34,137 nt of DNA from Bacteroidales bacterium (GCA_027451265.1 DAIDJT010000003.1:1-34137), one strand, 5' to 3'; positions 16,022 through 26,100 are shown, counted from the first letter of the stretch. The notes: generated from the letters alone by a model not told the origin. Numbers and translations: made by a program.

Positions 16022-16029
16022 TACATTTG
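16022..16029 (+). promoter_or_regulatory. Bacteroidetes -7 promoter box for the small lipoprotein
   Basis: TACATTTG matches TAnnTTTG one base after the der stop codon and 35 bases before the ATG at 16065. It overlaps the GTG-start extension in the ORF track, supporting the later start. Confidence 0.45.
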
Positions 16030-16064
16030 GTGTGATTTTTGATGCCAGGGAGTATTGCAAGCAT

Positions 16065-16586
16065 ATGAAAAATGCACTTATCATAACGATTCTTGCAGCG
16101 ACGCTGATGATGGCCTCATGCGGACCTATCGAGACGCTTCCCCCGGAACCCAGGATCGAGTTCAGGACCTTCTCGCTTTATGATACAACGGATATTCTGG
16201 GCAATCCAGCCAAAGCCGGCAAACTTACTTTTTACTTCGAAGATGGCGATGGTGACCTTGGCCTCGATCCCCCTCTGACACCTGGTGTTGATCCTTCAAG
16301 CAACCTCTTTTTAAGGTTATTCCGCAAAACGAACGGCACTTTTGAGCTTGCGGAACCGTCAGATCCTCTTTACCCGTCTGAATACCGTATACCTTACATT
16401 GATGCAGAAGGCCAGAACAAAATACTTAAGGGAACAATAGATGTTACACTTTTCTACCTGATTTATGACCCTCAGGATACCCTGTATTACGATTTCTGGA
16501 TCAGGGACAGGGGCGGCAATGAAAGCAATACCGCTACCACCTGCGTAGTTGTCCTGGGCGAAAACGGCACCTGTCAGCCTGAGTGA
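16065..16586 (+). CDS. Small exported lipoprotein of unknown function with a DGDGDLG motif
   Basis: 173 residues from ATG 16065. The track start (GTG 16032) would add 11 residues ahead of a good lipoprotein signal, MKNALIITILAATLMMASC, with lipobox MASC. The mature part has one predicted beta-rich domain with FYFEDGDGDLGLDPP, then a loop and LFLRLFRKTNGTFEL. It ends in YYDFWIRDRGGNESNT before a Cys pair near the C-terminus (TTCVVVLGENGTC). The Asp/Gly motif may bind Ca2+ (inference). Small lipoproteins with this motif occur in Bacteroidetes; I know no experimental function. It follows der, probably from its own promoter, and its stop abuts the convergent phosphatase gene with no spacing. Confidence 0.8.
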   Translation: MKNALIITILAATLMMASCGPIETLPPEPRIEFRTFSLYDTTDILGNPAKAGKLTFYFEDGDGDLGLDPPLTPGVDPSSNLFLRLFRKTNGTFELAEPSDPLYPSEYRIPYIDAEGQNKILKGTIDVTLFYLIYDPQDTLYYDFWIRDRGGNESNTATTCVVVLGENGTCQPE

Positions 16587-19500
16587 TCAGACTCTCATCC
16601 CCATAAAGAGGACGTCATCAACCTGATCATTCTTACCCATCCATTCAAAGAAGAACTCCCTGACTTCCCTCTGCTGTCCCTCAGCGTTCAGCGGTGTTAT
16701 ATCATCAATAAGGGTTTTGAGGCGGCTGATTTTCATCTTCTTCCCGCCATGGCCTCCGAATTGGTCACAGTAGCCGTCAGTAAAGAGAAAGACCATATCT
16801 CCCTCCCTGAGGTGGTACTCCTGGTCATCATAAAACTTTTCGGTAACGGATTCACCTCCCACGGATGACCTGTTTCCCCTGACATAGTGCTGCACTCCGT
16901 CAATAACAAGTATCACGGGCCTCATTGCAGATGAGAAGACCAGCTGCCTGGTGGTGAGGTTGAACTCACACACCACGATGTCCATGCCGTCATTTGAGGC
17001 TTCCATCTCCTGGTTCTGGTTGAGTGTTGAGAATATCTGCCTGTCAAGTTCATGAAGTATCTGTGAGGGCCTGGTTATCTTCTTGACGGTAATGATATCC
17101 TGGAGGAGTGCCGTACCGATCATTGACATGAAAGCGCCAGGCACACCATGGCCCGTTGAGTCAGAGCAGACAACAATGAACCGGTCCTTATCAACCCAGT
17201 CAAACCAGTAGAAGTCACCGCTGACAATATCGCGTGGCTGGAAGAAGACGAATGCCTCCCTGAAGACTGTGCCGAGCCGCGCAGTATCAGGCAGGACACT
17301 GCTCTGGATACGCTTGGCATACTTAATGCTCTCGGTGATGTCAAGGTTTTTCTGGGCCAGCTCTTCCTTCTGTTCGTAAACCTCGGCAGTGCGCTTCTGC
17401 AGCTCATTTTCGAGGTATTCGCGCTGTATCCTGTGAGCCCTTTCGCGAAGCCTTACAATAAGATATACCACTCCCGCGATGAGCGCCAGCACAGACAGGA
17501 AAAACCACCACCTGTCAGTCACGGGTTTCTGTATGATAAGGCTGAATGATGCAGTTGTGGCACGGTCCGGATCATCCCTGGTAAGGGCTTCCACACTGAA
17601 CCGGTAATGCCCGTCACGTAGATTGTAGGTGACAGACCTGTCACCGGTCACCTCACTCCACTCCTCGTCAAAGTTGCCAAGCCTGGTGCGGTAGACAACG
17701 TTCAGCGGGTCGCGAAGGAAGATGCCAGCATAATTAACCTTCACACTGTATGATTTCCTGTAGGGAAGATTGTAACTCTCCCTGTATGGATATACGACAT
17801 CGTTGATAACCACTGAAATGATTCCTGCCTGTGGTGCTGCTGCAGAATCTGGTTCCAGTGACGGGTTGTAAACGACTATTCCTTCGGTTGTTCCTACACA
17901 GACCGTTCCGTCCGGGAGGCCGGCAATAGCATTGGGGAGACAATCACCCCTCACCCCGAATTCCGTACTGTAAGCTCTTACCGAGCCCGTTGCCGGATTG
18001 GTGATTGAAAAGCCCTTCTGATGGCCTGTCCAGACCCTTCCGTCAGAGGCAATCAGGGCACTGTAGCAGAAGTTGGTCAGCAACCCGTCAGCCTCGGTGT
18101 AATTAAGAACCGTGTCACCTGCAAAGAGAAACAGCCCGTTGCCATTTGTCCCGGCGCAGATTGTGCGGTCAGGTGCAACCGAGATGCAGCGGAGCTCGTT
18201 GACCCTGCTTCCTTCCATTATCATCCCTTCCGTGCGTACTCCTCCTGTGACATGGATGTAGCACAGCCGGTCACTCTTGGTGGCCACCAGCACCTCACCC
18301 TCACGGTTGACAACAACCTGTGAAATGTAGTTATGAGGCAGCAGGTCAAGCGTCGTATAGACAGCTTTTTGTCTTCCGGTCGCCCTGTCAAGGAGGATGA
18401 CTCCGTCACTGGTGCCGAGCCACAGGTTGTCACTTTCAACAGCCACAGAGTTGATATGGTTCTGACCGGGATTTCCGGAAAGGTAATACTGTCTGAGGCT
18501 CCCGTCTGGCTTCATGAGCCACAGGCCGTCGCTGACAGTGCCTATCCATATGTTTCCTGTATCATCCGTTGCCCATGATGCAATTCCTGAACCCCCGGTT
18601 CTGGCAGTAAGGGAGCGGAACCGCGTAAAGCTGCCGGTAAGCGGGTTAAAATCATATATCCCGCTCCTGGTGCCTGCAACCACCTGGTCTCCTGCCCGGC
18701 CGATGAAAGTGATCTCCTTGTTAGTCTCCGGTCGGTAAAATGCGAAGGCATTGGTGGTGACAGCCGCAAGTCCGTGGCTGAAAAGGCCTATCCAGAGGTT
18801 CCCCTCACGGTCTGTAAAGAGGGTGCGGACGTTATTGTCAGGGAGGCCTGAAGTGACGTCGTATCTCCCGGTGATTGTCATATCACTGAAATCCTGGCTG
18901 AATGAGGTCTTAAATGCCCCGGCATCCATGGTGGCAACGGTCAGCGACCTTCCGGGACCTGCATTGATAGCGGGGATGTTCATGTTCATAAAAAGGGTGT
19001 CACCCACAGCTGTGGCAGTCATTGTGTCACCGCTTCGCCTGATCATCCAGAGACCTTTGTCGCCGGTACCGGCAAACCATGTGTCATCATCCATCCGGAG
19101 CACCGTCTGGATCCATGTGTAGTCCAGTTCCGGGAAGGTGAGCCGGCTCACCGCACTGTCACCGGAAGCAGCGCAAAGGTGCAGGTTATCCTGAGTTGCA
19201 GCCAGGAATGTTCCGTCCCCGGCAAAGGCTATGTCAAAGAGGTTCATCTCACCGGGCATTTTCATCCGGGTGATTTTGTCACCTTCTCCTTTGCCGGCAA
19301 TAAAGATCCCACTGGTTTGTGTAATTATCCATACGTTGCCGTCAGGGCTCCCTGTGATGCGGTTGACCCTGTCAGACTCCACCAGGCTTCTCCTCTCCAT
19401 TTTGCCTCCCGGTTTCCAGGTAAAGAGGGAACCGTCACTCATCCCCACCCACATTGTACCATTTTTATCATTATACAGGGCACTCACATTGCCGCGCGGC

Positions 19501-19745
19501 ATGGTGTCAGGGAATTGCATGTGATGAAATGAGAAACCGTCATAACGGTAGAGACCTGTGTCAACCCCTGTCCAGAGCAACCCGTCACGGTCCTGCGCAA
19601 TGACGCTGAGATAGCTTCCCGGCAGGCCGGTATATTCATCATACGTACGAAAACTGTAAGTCTGTGCAGATGACACACTCGGATGCAGCACTGTTACAAG
19701 GACTAAGCACAATGCTGTCAATGGAAGTCTGAAGCTTCTGGGCAT
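16587..19745 (-). CDS. Periplasmic beta-propeller / Y_Y_Y sensor with cytoplasmic SpoIIE-type PP2C phosphatase
   Basis: 1052 residues. Signal peptide to about residue 27 (LHPSVSSAQ). Two-component-regulator propeller repeats (LWTGVDTGLYRYDGFSF, MWVGMSDGSLF, LWIGLFSHGLAAV, IWIGTVSDGLWL) fill residues 30-640. A Y_Y_Y domain (NVVYRTRLGNFDEEW to HYRFSVEALTRDD) lies near 675-730, a transmembrane helix near 745-765 (FFLSVLALIAGVVYLIVRL), then a coiled coil. The SpoIIE domain runs from 830 to the end, with intact acidic motifs DIVSGDFYWF, DSTGHGVPGAFMSM and FTDGYCDQFGG. The fold is that of hybrid two-component sensors, but the kinase is replaced by a serine/threonine phosphatase, so the output is probably dephosphorylation of a partner such as an anti-sigma antagonist. 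It is the last gene of the adhesin operon. No partner-switch protein is nearby. Confidence 0.92.
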   Translation of the reverse strand: MPRSFRLPLTALCLVLVTVLHPSVSSAQTYSFRTYDEYTGLPGSYLSVIAQDRDGLLWTGVDTGLYRYDGFSFHHMQFPDTMPRGNVSALYNDKNGTMWVGMSDGSLFTWKPGGKMERRSLVESDRVNRITGSPDGNVWIITQTSGIFIAGKGEGDKITRMKMPGEMNLFDIAFAGDGTFLAATQDNLHLCAASGDSAVSRLTFPELDYTWIQTVLRMDDDTWFAGTGDKGLWMIRRSGDTMTATAVGDTLFMNMNIPAINAGPGRSLTVATMDAGAFKTSFSQDFSDMTITGRYDVTSGLPDNNVRTLFTDREGNLWIGLFSHGLAAVTTNAFAFYRPETNKEITFIGRAGDQVVAGTRSGIYDFNPLTGSFTRFRSLTARTGGSGIASWATDDTGNIWIGTVSDGLWLMKPDGSLRQYYLSGNPGQNHINSVAVESDNLWLGTSDGVILLDRATGRQKAVYTTLDLLPHNYISQVVVNREGEVLVATKSDRLCYIHVTGGVRTEGMIMEGSRVNELRCISVAPDRTICAGTNGNGLFLFAGDTVLNYTEADGLLTNFCYSALIASDGRVWTGHQKGFSITNPATGSVRAYSTEFGVRGDCLPNAIAGLPDGTVCVGTTEGIVVYNPSLEPDSAAAPQAGIISVVINDVVYPYRESYNLPYRKSYSVKVNYAGIFLRDPLNVVYRTRLGNFDEEWSEVTGDRSVTYNLRDGHYRFSVEALTRDDPDRATTASFSLIIQKPVTDRWWFFLSVLALIAGVVYLIVRLRERAHRIQREYLENELQKRTAEVYEQKEELAQKNLDITESIKYAKRIQSSVLPDTARLGTVFREAFVFFQPRDIVSGDFYWFDWVDKDRFIVVCSDSTGHGVPGAFMSMIGTALLQDIITVKKITRPSQILHELDRQIFSTLNQNQEMEASNDGMDIVVCEFNLTTRQLVFSSAMRPVILVIDGVQHYVRGNRSSVGGESVTEKFYDDQEYHLREGDMVFLFTDGYCDQFGGHGGKKMKISRLKTLIDDITPLNAEGQQREVREFFFEWMGKNDQVDDVLFMGMRV

Positions 19746-19747
19746 GA

Positions 19748-20737
19748 TTATTTCTTGGGTATTACCTTTATCCGCGGCTTATAAACCGGCACTCCCCCTA
19801 TAGGGGCGCTGAAGAAGGGAAGATTCTGACCGTACTGGTTCTGAACCGATACAACCACATTATTGTTTTTTACCAGTTCTCCCTTCCTCTTGTAAAAGCG
19901 GAAGTCGAGCGATTTTCCTATCTCCCCCTCGTAGATCTCCATTTTCGATGTCTCCCATTCATCTTCGCCTGAGAGCGGGATTATCTGCCCTTTTCTCTCA
20001 ACGGATACCACCATGGAATTCCCGTCATTGTCCCAGTCGAAGTTACTCTGCTGTACCCATATACAGCCGCTGTCAATAAACGGATATATATGTGAGACAA
20101 ATGAAGTGTCATTGTTATTCCACATCCTGAAGGTATATTCATATGTGAATGCGTTGGCGCCGTCAATGGGCACGTTTGTATCTGGTCTCCTCGAGATTGC
20201 GTACCTGTAAAGATTGCCGTCATCGCCTGATACTCCGTCACAGATTATCTTGAAGATGTTGCTCAGGAACTTCGGGTAATATTCACCGTCAGCCGGGTTG
20301 AACGGCCCGAATGTAAACCAGCGCTCATCAAGCTTGTTATCCATTCCGAATGTGCGGGTTGCCAGCAGCGTTCCGCTCTTGTAATTGCCTCTAGGGTCTA
20401 TTCCGTTTGCCTCCGGATTGGTATAGCAGCCCTTACCCCCATAGATTGAGTATACCATACGGGTGTTCCAGAAGTTGTTTAGTTCATCAGTCTTGCCCCC
20501 GATGTCAGGGTCATACACCCTGATGTAAAACGGATCTTTGTAATCCTTCGGCAGGGCAAAGAAGAACGTCTGCGAAAAATCATCATCTCCCCATGAAGTG
20601 ATACCTCCTTCCCTGCCAAAGGTAATGAGGAACGGTATGTTCTCATCCGGGCCCGGTACTTCCTGGGCTCTCAACCCCGAAGGGGCTGCAGTCAGAACAA
20701 GAATAAAAAGCGGCAATATTAAGCGGGTAACTCTCAT
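19748..20737 (-). CDS. Exported protein of unknown function in the T9SS surface operon
   Basis: 329 residues with a signal peptide (MRVTRLILPLFILVLTAAPSGLRAQ). I recognise no named family. The mature protein is rich in aromatic residues, Asp, Asn and Gly and looks beta-rich. It has ITSWGDDDFSQTFFF near the start, FYIRVYDPDIGGKTDELNNFWNT, and a C-terminal part ending in ISVQ-like strands and VYKPRIKVIPKK. Two Cys (CYTNPEANG and IICDGVSGDD) may form a disulfide. No membrane segment or sorting domain is seen. It lies 22 bases after the PD40/PKD gene and two bases before the propeller-phosphatase gene, so it belongs to the same transcript and probably acts at the cell surface or in the periplasm with them. 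Sugar binding or a structural role is possible but not shown. Confidence 0.8.
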   Translation of the reverse strand: MRVTRLILPLFILVLTAAPSGLRAQEVPGPDENIPFLITFGREGGITSWGDDDFSQTFFFALPKDYKDPFYIRVYDPDIGGKTDELNNFWNTRMVYSIYGGKGCYTNPEANGIDPRGNYKSGTLLATRTFGMDNKLDERWFTFGPFNPADGEYYPKFLSNIFKIICDGVSGDDGNLYRYAISRRPDTNVPIDGANAFTYEYTFRMWNNNDTSFVSHIYPFIDSGCIWVQQSNFDWDNDGNSMVVSVERKGQIIPLSGEDEWETSKMEIYEGEIGKSLDFRFYKRKGELVKNNNVVVSVQNQYGQNLPFFSAPIGGVPVYKPRIKVIPKK

Positions 20738-20759
20738 CTTCCTCCTTCAATAATCATGT

Positions 20760-22199
20760 TTAATCCCCAGATACTTCAATGTCCTTGCAGACACAGACCT
20801 CACGCACAACTCCCCCGGCGTCAGGTACTGAGCTGACTATCAACTGAATATTATATCTTCCCGGAAGGGCAAATACCTTTGATACTTCCAGTCCGGTTGC
20901 AACGGTTTCATCTCCGAAATTCCAGTAGTAACGGGCTATCTTCATCCCGGGCAGGTAGGTGGCACCCGCATTAAGGATCAACGTTTCTCCTGCCTTAATA
21001 GTATCAGGGCAGGTGATCACCGGCTGTTCGATATCCGTAATCTCAAGTTCATAGGAAGCCTGTCTCTTTTCAATGCCTTTGGTAACAAGGTTTACAATGT
21101 CAAGACTGATATCATAGACTCCGGGCCCGCTGAAGCAGTGTTCGGCAGTTATCCCTGTTGCCCTGGTACCGTCGCCAAAGTCCCACTCCCATCTGAAGCC
21201 TGTCTTGAGAGTATCCTGTTTGAGGGCATTTTCCTCAATGAATTCATAACAGTAACTGTTTTTCTGAATGCCGTCACACGCTGACCATCGTATGATGGTT
21301 GATATGAAACTGTAAATGTTATCATTGAAATTCCGGCGGTTTGAGGTGAAATAACCCTGCATGCCTCCCTGTGCAGCATAAAATGCGAAGTCGTCAGCCT
21401 CCGAATTGACCGGCTCATCCATATCTACCGGTTTCGTCCATGAGCCGTATGCAAGGCTTGAGTACCATATATCAAGTCCTCCCTTGCCTCCCGGCCTGTC
21501 TGAGGCAAAGTACAGTCTTCCGGAGCTGTGAAGGAAAGGATGTATCTCGGCTGCGCTGCTGTTGACCTCCGGACCCAGGTTCTGCGGTTTGGTCCAGTGG
21601 CCGTCAATATACTCGCACATGTAAATGTCATATCTTCCCTGGCCTCCGGACATGTCAGAGCAGAAGAAGAGATACCTGCCATCAGCTGAAACATAAGGGA
21701 AGGAGAGGTTGTAATCGGGGTTGTTGAATTCAAAGGGAGTGATATCAGTCCACTGTGAGCCTGAGCGCTTCGCGGTGAAGATACCAAGCCTGTTAGGCTG
21801 ATTTTTGCCAAGCTTTCGACCTTCGCTGTTATTGCGGGTAAACCAGAGCGTGTTGCCGTCAGTTGTCACAGAGGCCGGTCCGATGTTTGCATCCCTGACA
21901 AGGTTTGGCGCAAACCTCACAGGCGAAACAGGCTTACCGTCTCCGTTGAACGGGGCATAATAAAGCTCATAAAGCCTGACGCCTTCAAGGTTCTTTTTGG
22001 TCAGGAAGGGATTGGTTTTCCTGTTCGAGCAGAACAGGATACCGTCACTCATAATTACAGGGGCCATATCATCCGATGAGGAAGAGATGCCCGGGATATT
22101 CGTTACCTCAAAGGTTCCCTTCGCCTGCCCGTTAAGGAGAGCAAAATGGCCCGACAATAAGACCAGCGCGACTGCGATATGTTTCAGAATGCTCCTCAT
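20760..22199 (-). CDS. PD40 beta-propeller and PKD-domain exported protein (T9SS-associated, PorE-like without OmpA domain)
   Basis: 479 residues from ATG 22199 (MRSILKHIAVALVLLSG). The track start at 22229 would overlap the porP gene by 26 bases and places ten residues ahead of the signal peptide, so the inner start is preferred. After the signal, PD40/WD40-like repeats fill residues 35-300 (YLFFCSDMSGGQGRYDIYM, RLYFASDRPGGKGGLDIWY, GYFTSNRRNFNDNIYSF). Two PKD-like domains follow (WEWDFGDGTRATG to VYDISLDIVN; YYWNFGDETVATG to RYNIQLIV). The propeller half resembles the T9SS component PorE and other OmpA-family proteins, but the C-terminal OmpA peptidoglycan-binding domain is missing. No lipobox is seen. 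It sits four bases after porP, which supports a role with the PorP/SprF partner. Confidence 0.85.
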   Translation of the reverse strand: MRSILKHIAVALVLLSGHFALLNGQAKGTFEVTNIPGISSSSDDMAPVIMSDGILFCSNRKTNPFLTKKNLEGVRLYELYYAPFNGDGKPVSPVRFAPNLVRDANIGPASVTTDGNTLWFTRNNSEGRKLGKNQPNRLGIFTAKRSGSQWTDITPFEFNNPDYNLSFPYVSADGRYLFFCSDMSGGQGRYDIYMCEYIDGHWTKPQNLGPEVNSSAAEIHPFLHSSGRLYFASDRPGGKGGLDIWYSSLAYGSWTKPVDMDEPVNSEADDFAFYAAQGGMQGYFTSNRRNFNDNIYSFISTIIRWSACDGIQKNSYCYEFIEENALKQDTLKTGFRWEWDFGDGTRATGITAEHCFSGPGVYDISLDIVNLVTKGIEKRQASYELEITDIEQPVITCPDTIKAGETLILNAGATYLPGMKIARYYWNFGDETVATGLEVSKVFALPGRYNIQLIVSSVPDAGGVVREVCVCKDIEVSGD

Positions 22200-22203
22200 C
22201 TTG

Positions 22204-23133
22204 TCAGAAATACCTTGGCGATGTTGCACTTACGGCAAAGGCAAATTCGTATCTCAGTGACACTTCATGCGTCCCTGATGTATATTTGTTCAGATGCCCC
22301 AGCTGATAGTCAAACGAATACCCCACCTTGAGCTGAGGGGTGACCTGCAAATCAAGCAAAGCCACAGCTGCCTGCTCGGCAATCCTGTATGATCCTCCGA
22401 CCCAGAGCATATCGGCAAAAATGAAGTTGGCATTGAGGTCAACCTCCAGTGGCTCACGCATTGCGTACCGCACCAGCACCGAGGGCTTTACCTTGAAGGC
22501 ATCAGTAAACCTTATCAGCGTGCCGGCGGTCAGATATGTCCTGAACATGGAATAGTCAGGACTGACCCTGAACTGGTCCGTCTCGTCCCTCTTGTATGTC
22601 AGTAGTGAGGGGACGGACAGTCCGGCAAAATACCTGTCAGTGTAGTAGTAGAACCCGACTCCCATGTTGGGCAGAGTGTATTTCATGTTTCCTGTAAGCA
22701 ATGGATCAGCCGGGTTGCCGTCAGGGAATTGCAGGTTGTTGTAGTTGGTGTTGCTGAGGTCAATCCCTCCCTTCAGTCCCATGGAAAGCCTGCCCTGTCC
22801 AATCCTGACGCTGTAGGCGTAAAAGGCATATATGCCCACATCCTTCGTCACCCCGTAGGTGAGGTAGTCAGCCATCAGGCCGAGGGAGACCTTTTCCTTA
22901 TTATTAACCGGGCTATGCAGTGAAAGAGTCTGGAACTGGGGAGCGCCGTTTATGCGGGCCCACTGCTTGCGGTATGAGAGGTTGGCGCTCAGTGCTTCGC
23001 GTGTACCTGCATACGCAGGATTGATCACCAATCCGTTTGTAAGGTACTGGCTGGTAATGGGAACCTGCTGAGCATCTACAGACAGTGTCAGCACAAAGGC
23101 GAGGAGAACTGATATGTACAGGCTTCCTTTCAT
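22204..23133 (-). CDS. PorP/SprF-family type IX secretion outer-membrane protein
   Basis: 309 residues. Signal peptide MKGSLYISVLLAFVLTLSVDAQ is followed by the family's hallmark PITSQYLTNGLVINPAYAGTREALSANLSYRKQW. Alternating amphipathic beta strands and repeated family stretches (SLGLMADYLTYGVTKDVGIYAFYAY, LSMGLKGGIDLSNTNYNNLQ, WVGGSYRIAEQAAVALL) follow, ending in an aromatic residue (SATSPRYF) as in outer-membrane barrels. PorP/SprF proteins are needed for secretion or surface attachment of specific T9SS cargo with type B C-terminal domains; SprF with SprB in Flavobacterium is the known example. It starts one base after the stop of the large cargo gene, which fits a dedicated cargo-PorP pair. 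Confidence 0.93.
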   Translation of the reverse strand: MKGSLYISVLLAFVLTLSVDAQQVPITSQYLTNGLVINPAYAGTREALSANLSYRKQWARINGAPQFQTLSLHSPVNNKEKVSLGLMADYLTYGVTKDVGIYAFYAYSVRIGQGRLSMGLKGGIDLSNTNYNNLQFPDGNPADPLLTGNMKYTLPNMGVGFYYYTDRYFAGLSVPSLLTYKRDETDQFRVSPDYSMFRTYLTAGTLIRFTDAFKVKPSVLVRYAMREPLEVDLNANFIFADMLWVGGSYRIAEQAAVALLDLQVTPQLKVGYSFDYQLGHLNKYTSGTHEVSLRYEFAFAVSATSPRYF

Positions 23134-23134
23134 C

Positions 23135-26100
23135 TTATCTCCTGAGAATGATAAATCCGCTTATATGAGCCGAATATTCAGGAACGTCAAGATCCTGGGC
23201 CCCGTTGATGGTGAGAAGGTAATAATATGTTCCGTCAGGTACTTCCCTGCCGTTCAGATCGAGGCCGTTCCAGGCACCCAGCGGATCATTGCTGCGGTAA
23301 TCAGCAGCCCTGTATACTACAGCGCCTGCGGTGTTAATTATTACAAGTTCATTGCGGGTGAATTCCAGACCCTCCACGTTGAAGAAGTCATTTATGCCAT
23401 CATTGTTTGGCGTCAAACCCTGGGGTATGGTCAGATCAGGCACCGTCAGGGTCACTGACACCTCAGGTGCTATGCATGCTCCGTTTGAGACTGCGAAAAT
23501 AAAAGTATTGTCTCCGAACTCCAGCTTCCTCACCTCGGTAGTCTTTTCAAGGGGAGTTGCCAGGACCGGCTCTGCGTTGCCACTGCCGAAATCATAGCTC
23601 CATACAGATGTTCCTGCACCGTCAAAACTGCCCGCAAGAACGGCAGCAAACTGGTAGGGAAGCAATATCCTGCTGGCTCCGGCACTGATATTCAGAGGCA
23701 TGATGTCAACCGTCACGGTTACCGGTGCCGAAACGGATACACAGCAGTTATTTTCACCGGAAAAAACACTTCTCCTGAACTGTGTGGTTTCCTCAAGCAT
23801 CGGGGGCTGATATGTTGCGGCATTGTTCGAACCGGATGCTGTTACCCAGCCGGGAGACTGGCTATCCATTCTTTCCCATAGGTACCGGAATCTGCCGTCA
23901 CCGCCGGAAAGTGTACCGCCGTTAAGGGCTGCAGCCGTATTGGTGTTGCAGATGGTCTGGTTTGCCGTTATGACATTGCCGGTTATCTGTGGCAGCACTG
24001 TAATGGTGAAAACCGAACTCTCCGTGCAGGCACCTGAAGTGACCGTTCTCCGGAACCATGTGGTTGCCGTAAGGTTGCCCGGCTGGTATGAATTGCCTGT
24101 TTCAGACAGAGGTGTAAAGGTTGTGTTATCTGTTGATGAGGCCCAGGCATAGGTAAACGCACCCAGTCCGCCGCCGGGGGTACCCGAGAGGAGGGCCGGT
24201 GCTGTTCCGGTACAGATTGTATCATGTCCCTGCGCCGGAAGGCTTATTGCAAACCCTGTTATGCGCGGATCAACAGTGATATGAACATTATTGCTGGTGC
24301 TGGTGCAGGCTGATGATGTCACCACGCGCCTGTACCATATGCCGCTTGTAAGAGTTGCACCGGGAAGATCTTCAGACGAAGCGCCGGTGATATTGCTGAA
24401 TGACAACCCGTTGGTGCTGCTCATCCACTGGTATGTATAGGTACCTGCCCCTGCCCCGTCACCAGGAACGGTACCGTCAATGGTGGCCGGAGAAGTTCCC
24501 TCACAAATTGTCTGGTCAGCTGCAACCACATTGTTGGTGATTGAAGGGTGACATACAAGAGTGACGGTGTTGCTCACTGACTGGCAGGTATTCAACGGAC
24601 CACTGTAGACTGTGCGCCTGTAGTATGTTGTTGAAGGTGCGTCATTCTGGGGATCGTAGCCAATCCCGTTATTGGTACCGGCAGCAGCTGACCAGTTGGT
24701 GTTGTCAATGCTGCTCATCCACTGGTAGGTGAATGATGGTGCAGCTCCGCCTGCGGGAGTGCTGCCTGAAAGGTTGCTGAAGAGGGTGCCCTGGCAGATT
24801 GTCTGGTCTGCAGTTACGCTGTTGCCGGATATTGCCGGAAGTATTGTCACTGTTACCGGTATACTTATACTGGTGCAGGCTCCGGAGCTGACTATTCTTT
24901 GATAGTGCATTGTTGAAATCAGGGCCTGGGGGTTATAAACCGCGGCAGTACCGGCGCCGGCAGCATTGACCCATGTGACGTTGTCAGCGCTCTCCTCCCA
25001 CCGGTATGAATACAGGCCATTTCCGCCTGACGGACCTGAGTTCAGCGGGTAAAGCTCCTCCGGATCCATATTGTAACACAGGGTGGTGTCAGAGCCTATG
25101 ATATTTCCGGTTATGCGCGGGTGGACTATTATCCTTACCGGGAGGCTCCGGTCAATGATGCCTGCGCCGTCACTGACCACCCTTCTGAACCAGACGGTAG
25201 CTGATTCAGTTCCAGTTGGCGTATATTCAATGGAAGTGCCGGTCAGGTCTGACCAGGTATTATTGTCATAGCTTCTCTGCCACTGGTAGGTGTAGGTGCC
25301 GCTGCCTCCTGCCGGACGTGTGCCGGTGAGTTTCGGGGGAATCATCCCCTCGCAGATGGAGTCAAGCTGGCTCAGATTGTAGGCTATGTAAATCTCATTA
25401 AAGAGAAATCCGTTCAGCGGCAGGTTGAGATTGCTGCGGACCAGTCCGGGTGAGCCGTCGCGGTTTGGATCGCCACCGCTGTGGATGCCGCCTTGGCCGC
25501 CGGCAACGGTTGCCGTTCCGGCAAAGGGTCCTGTTGTCCAGATCAGGCCGCCGCCACCGCCGCCACCCGCACCATTCTGGTTTACGTTATTGCCTCCCTT
25601 GCCACCATCGGCAGAGAGTACCGGGGTTGAGAGGAAATGTCTTGTGCTTATTATCACTGAGCCGCCTGCACCGCCACCGCCTGCACCGGCATTTGCTGCT
25701 GAATTATTGATTGCGGCGGCGCCACTTGCTGTGATTATCCTGCCGTTACCCACAATGGTGTCAGCATGGATGATCACAATACCCCCGCCGTTTGCACCGG
25801 CAGAGGTCGTAGGCGTGGTCAGGTATACAGAAGCGCCGCCGCCGCTGCCCATATAAACACCTGAATTCAATGTCGAAAAGCCTGCCACGGAAAACCCGCC
25901 ACGGCCACCGGGCATTAGCCCTCCGCACAGATCAGGAGCCATCTCCTGGTCACCCTGGCTGCCGGCACCGTAGTTCGCTCCGCCGCCACCGCCTGAATAA
26001 CGCCCGTTGCCGCCACCGCCACCGGTCATGTTGGCTCCCTTGCCCTTCATAAAACCTGGATTGAGCGGCAGACCAGTCGCAGTTTCAAAGGCAATTCCCT

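Noticed and set aside
25425-25856. 143-residue Pro-rich plus-strand ORF and an 86-residue His/Arg-rich ORF nearby
   Set aside because: Both are shadows of the Gly-rich block of the adhesin on the minus strand; the composition is the direct result of Gly codons read backwards.
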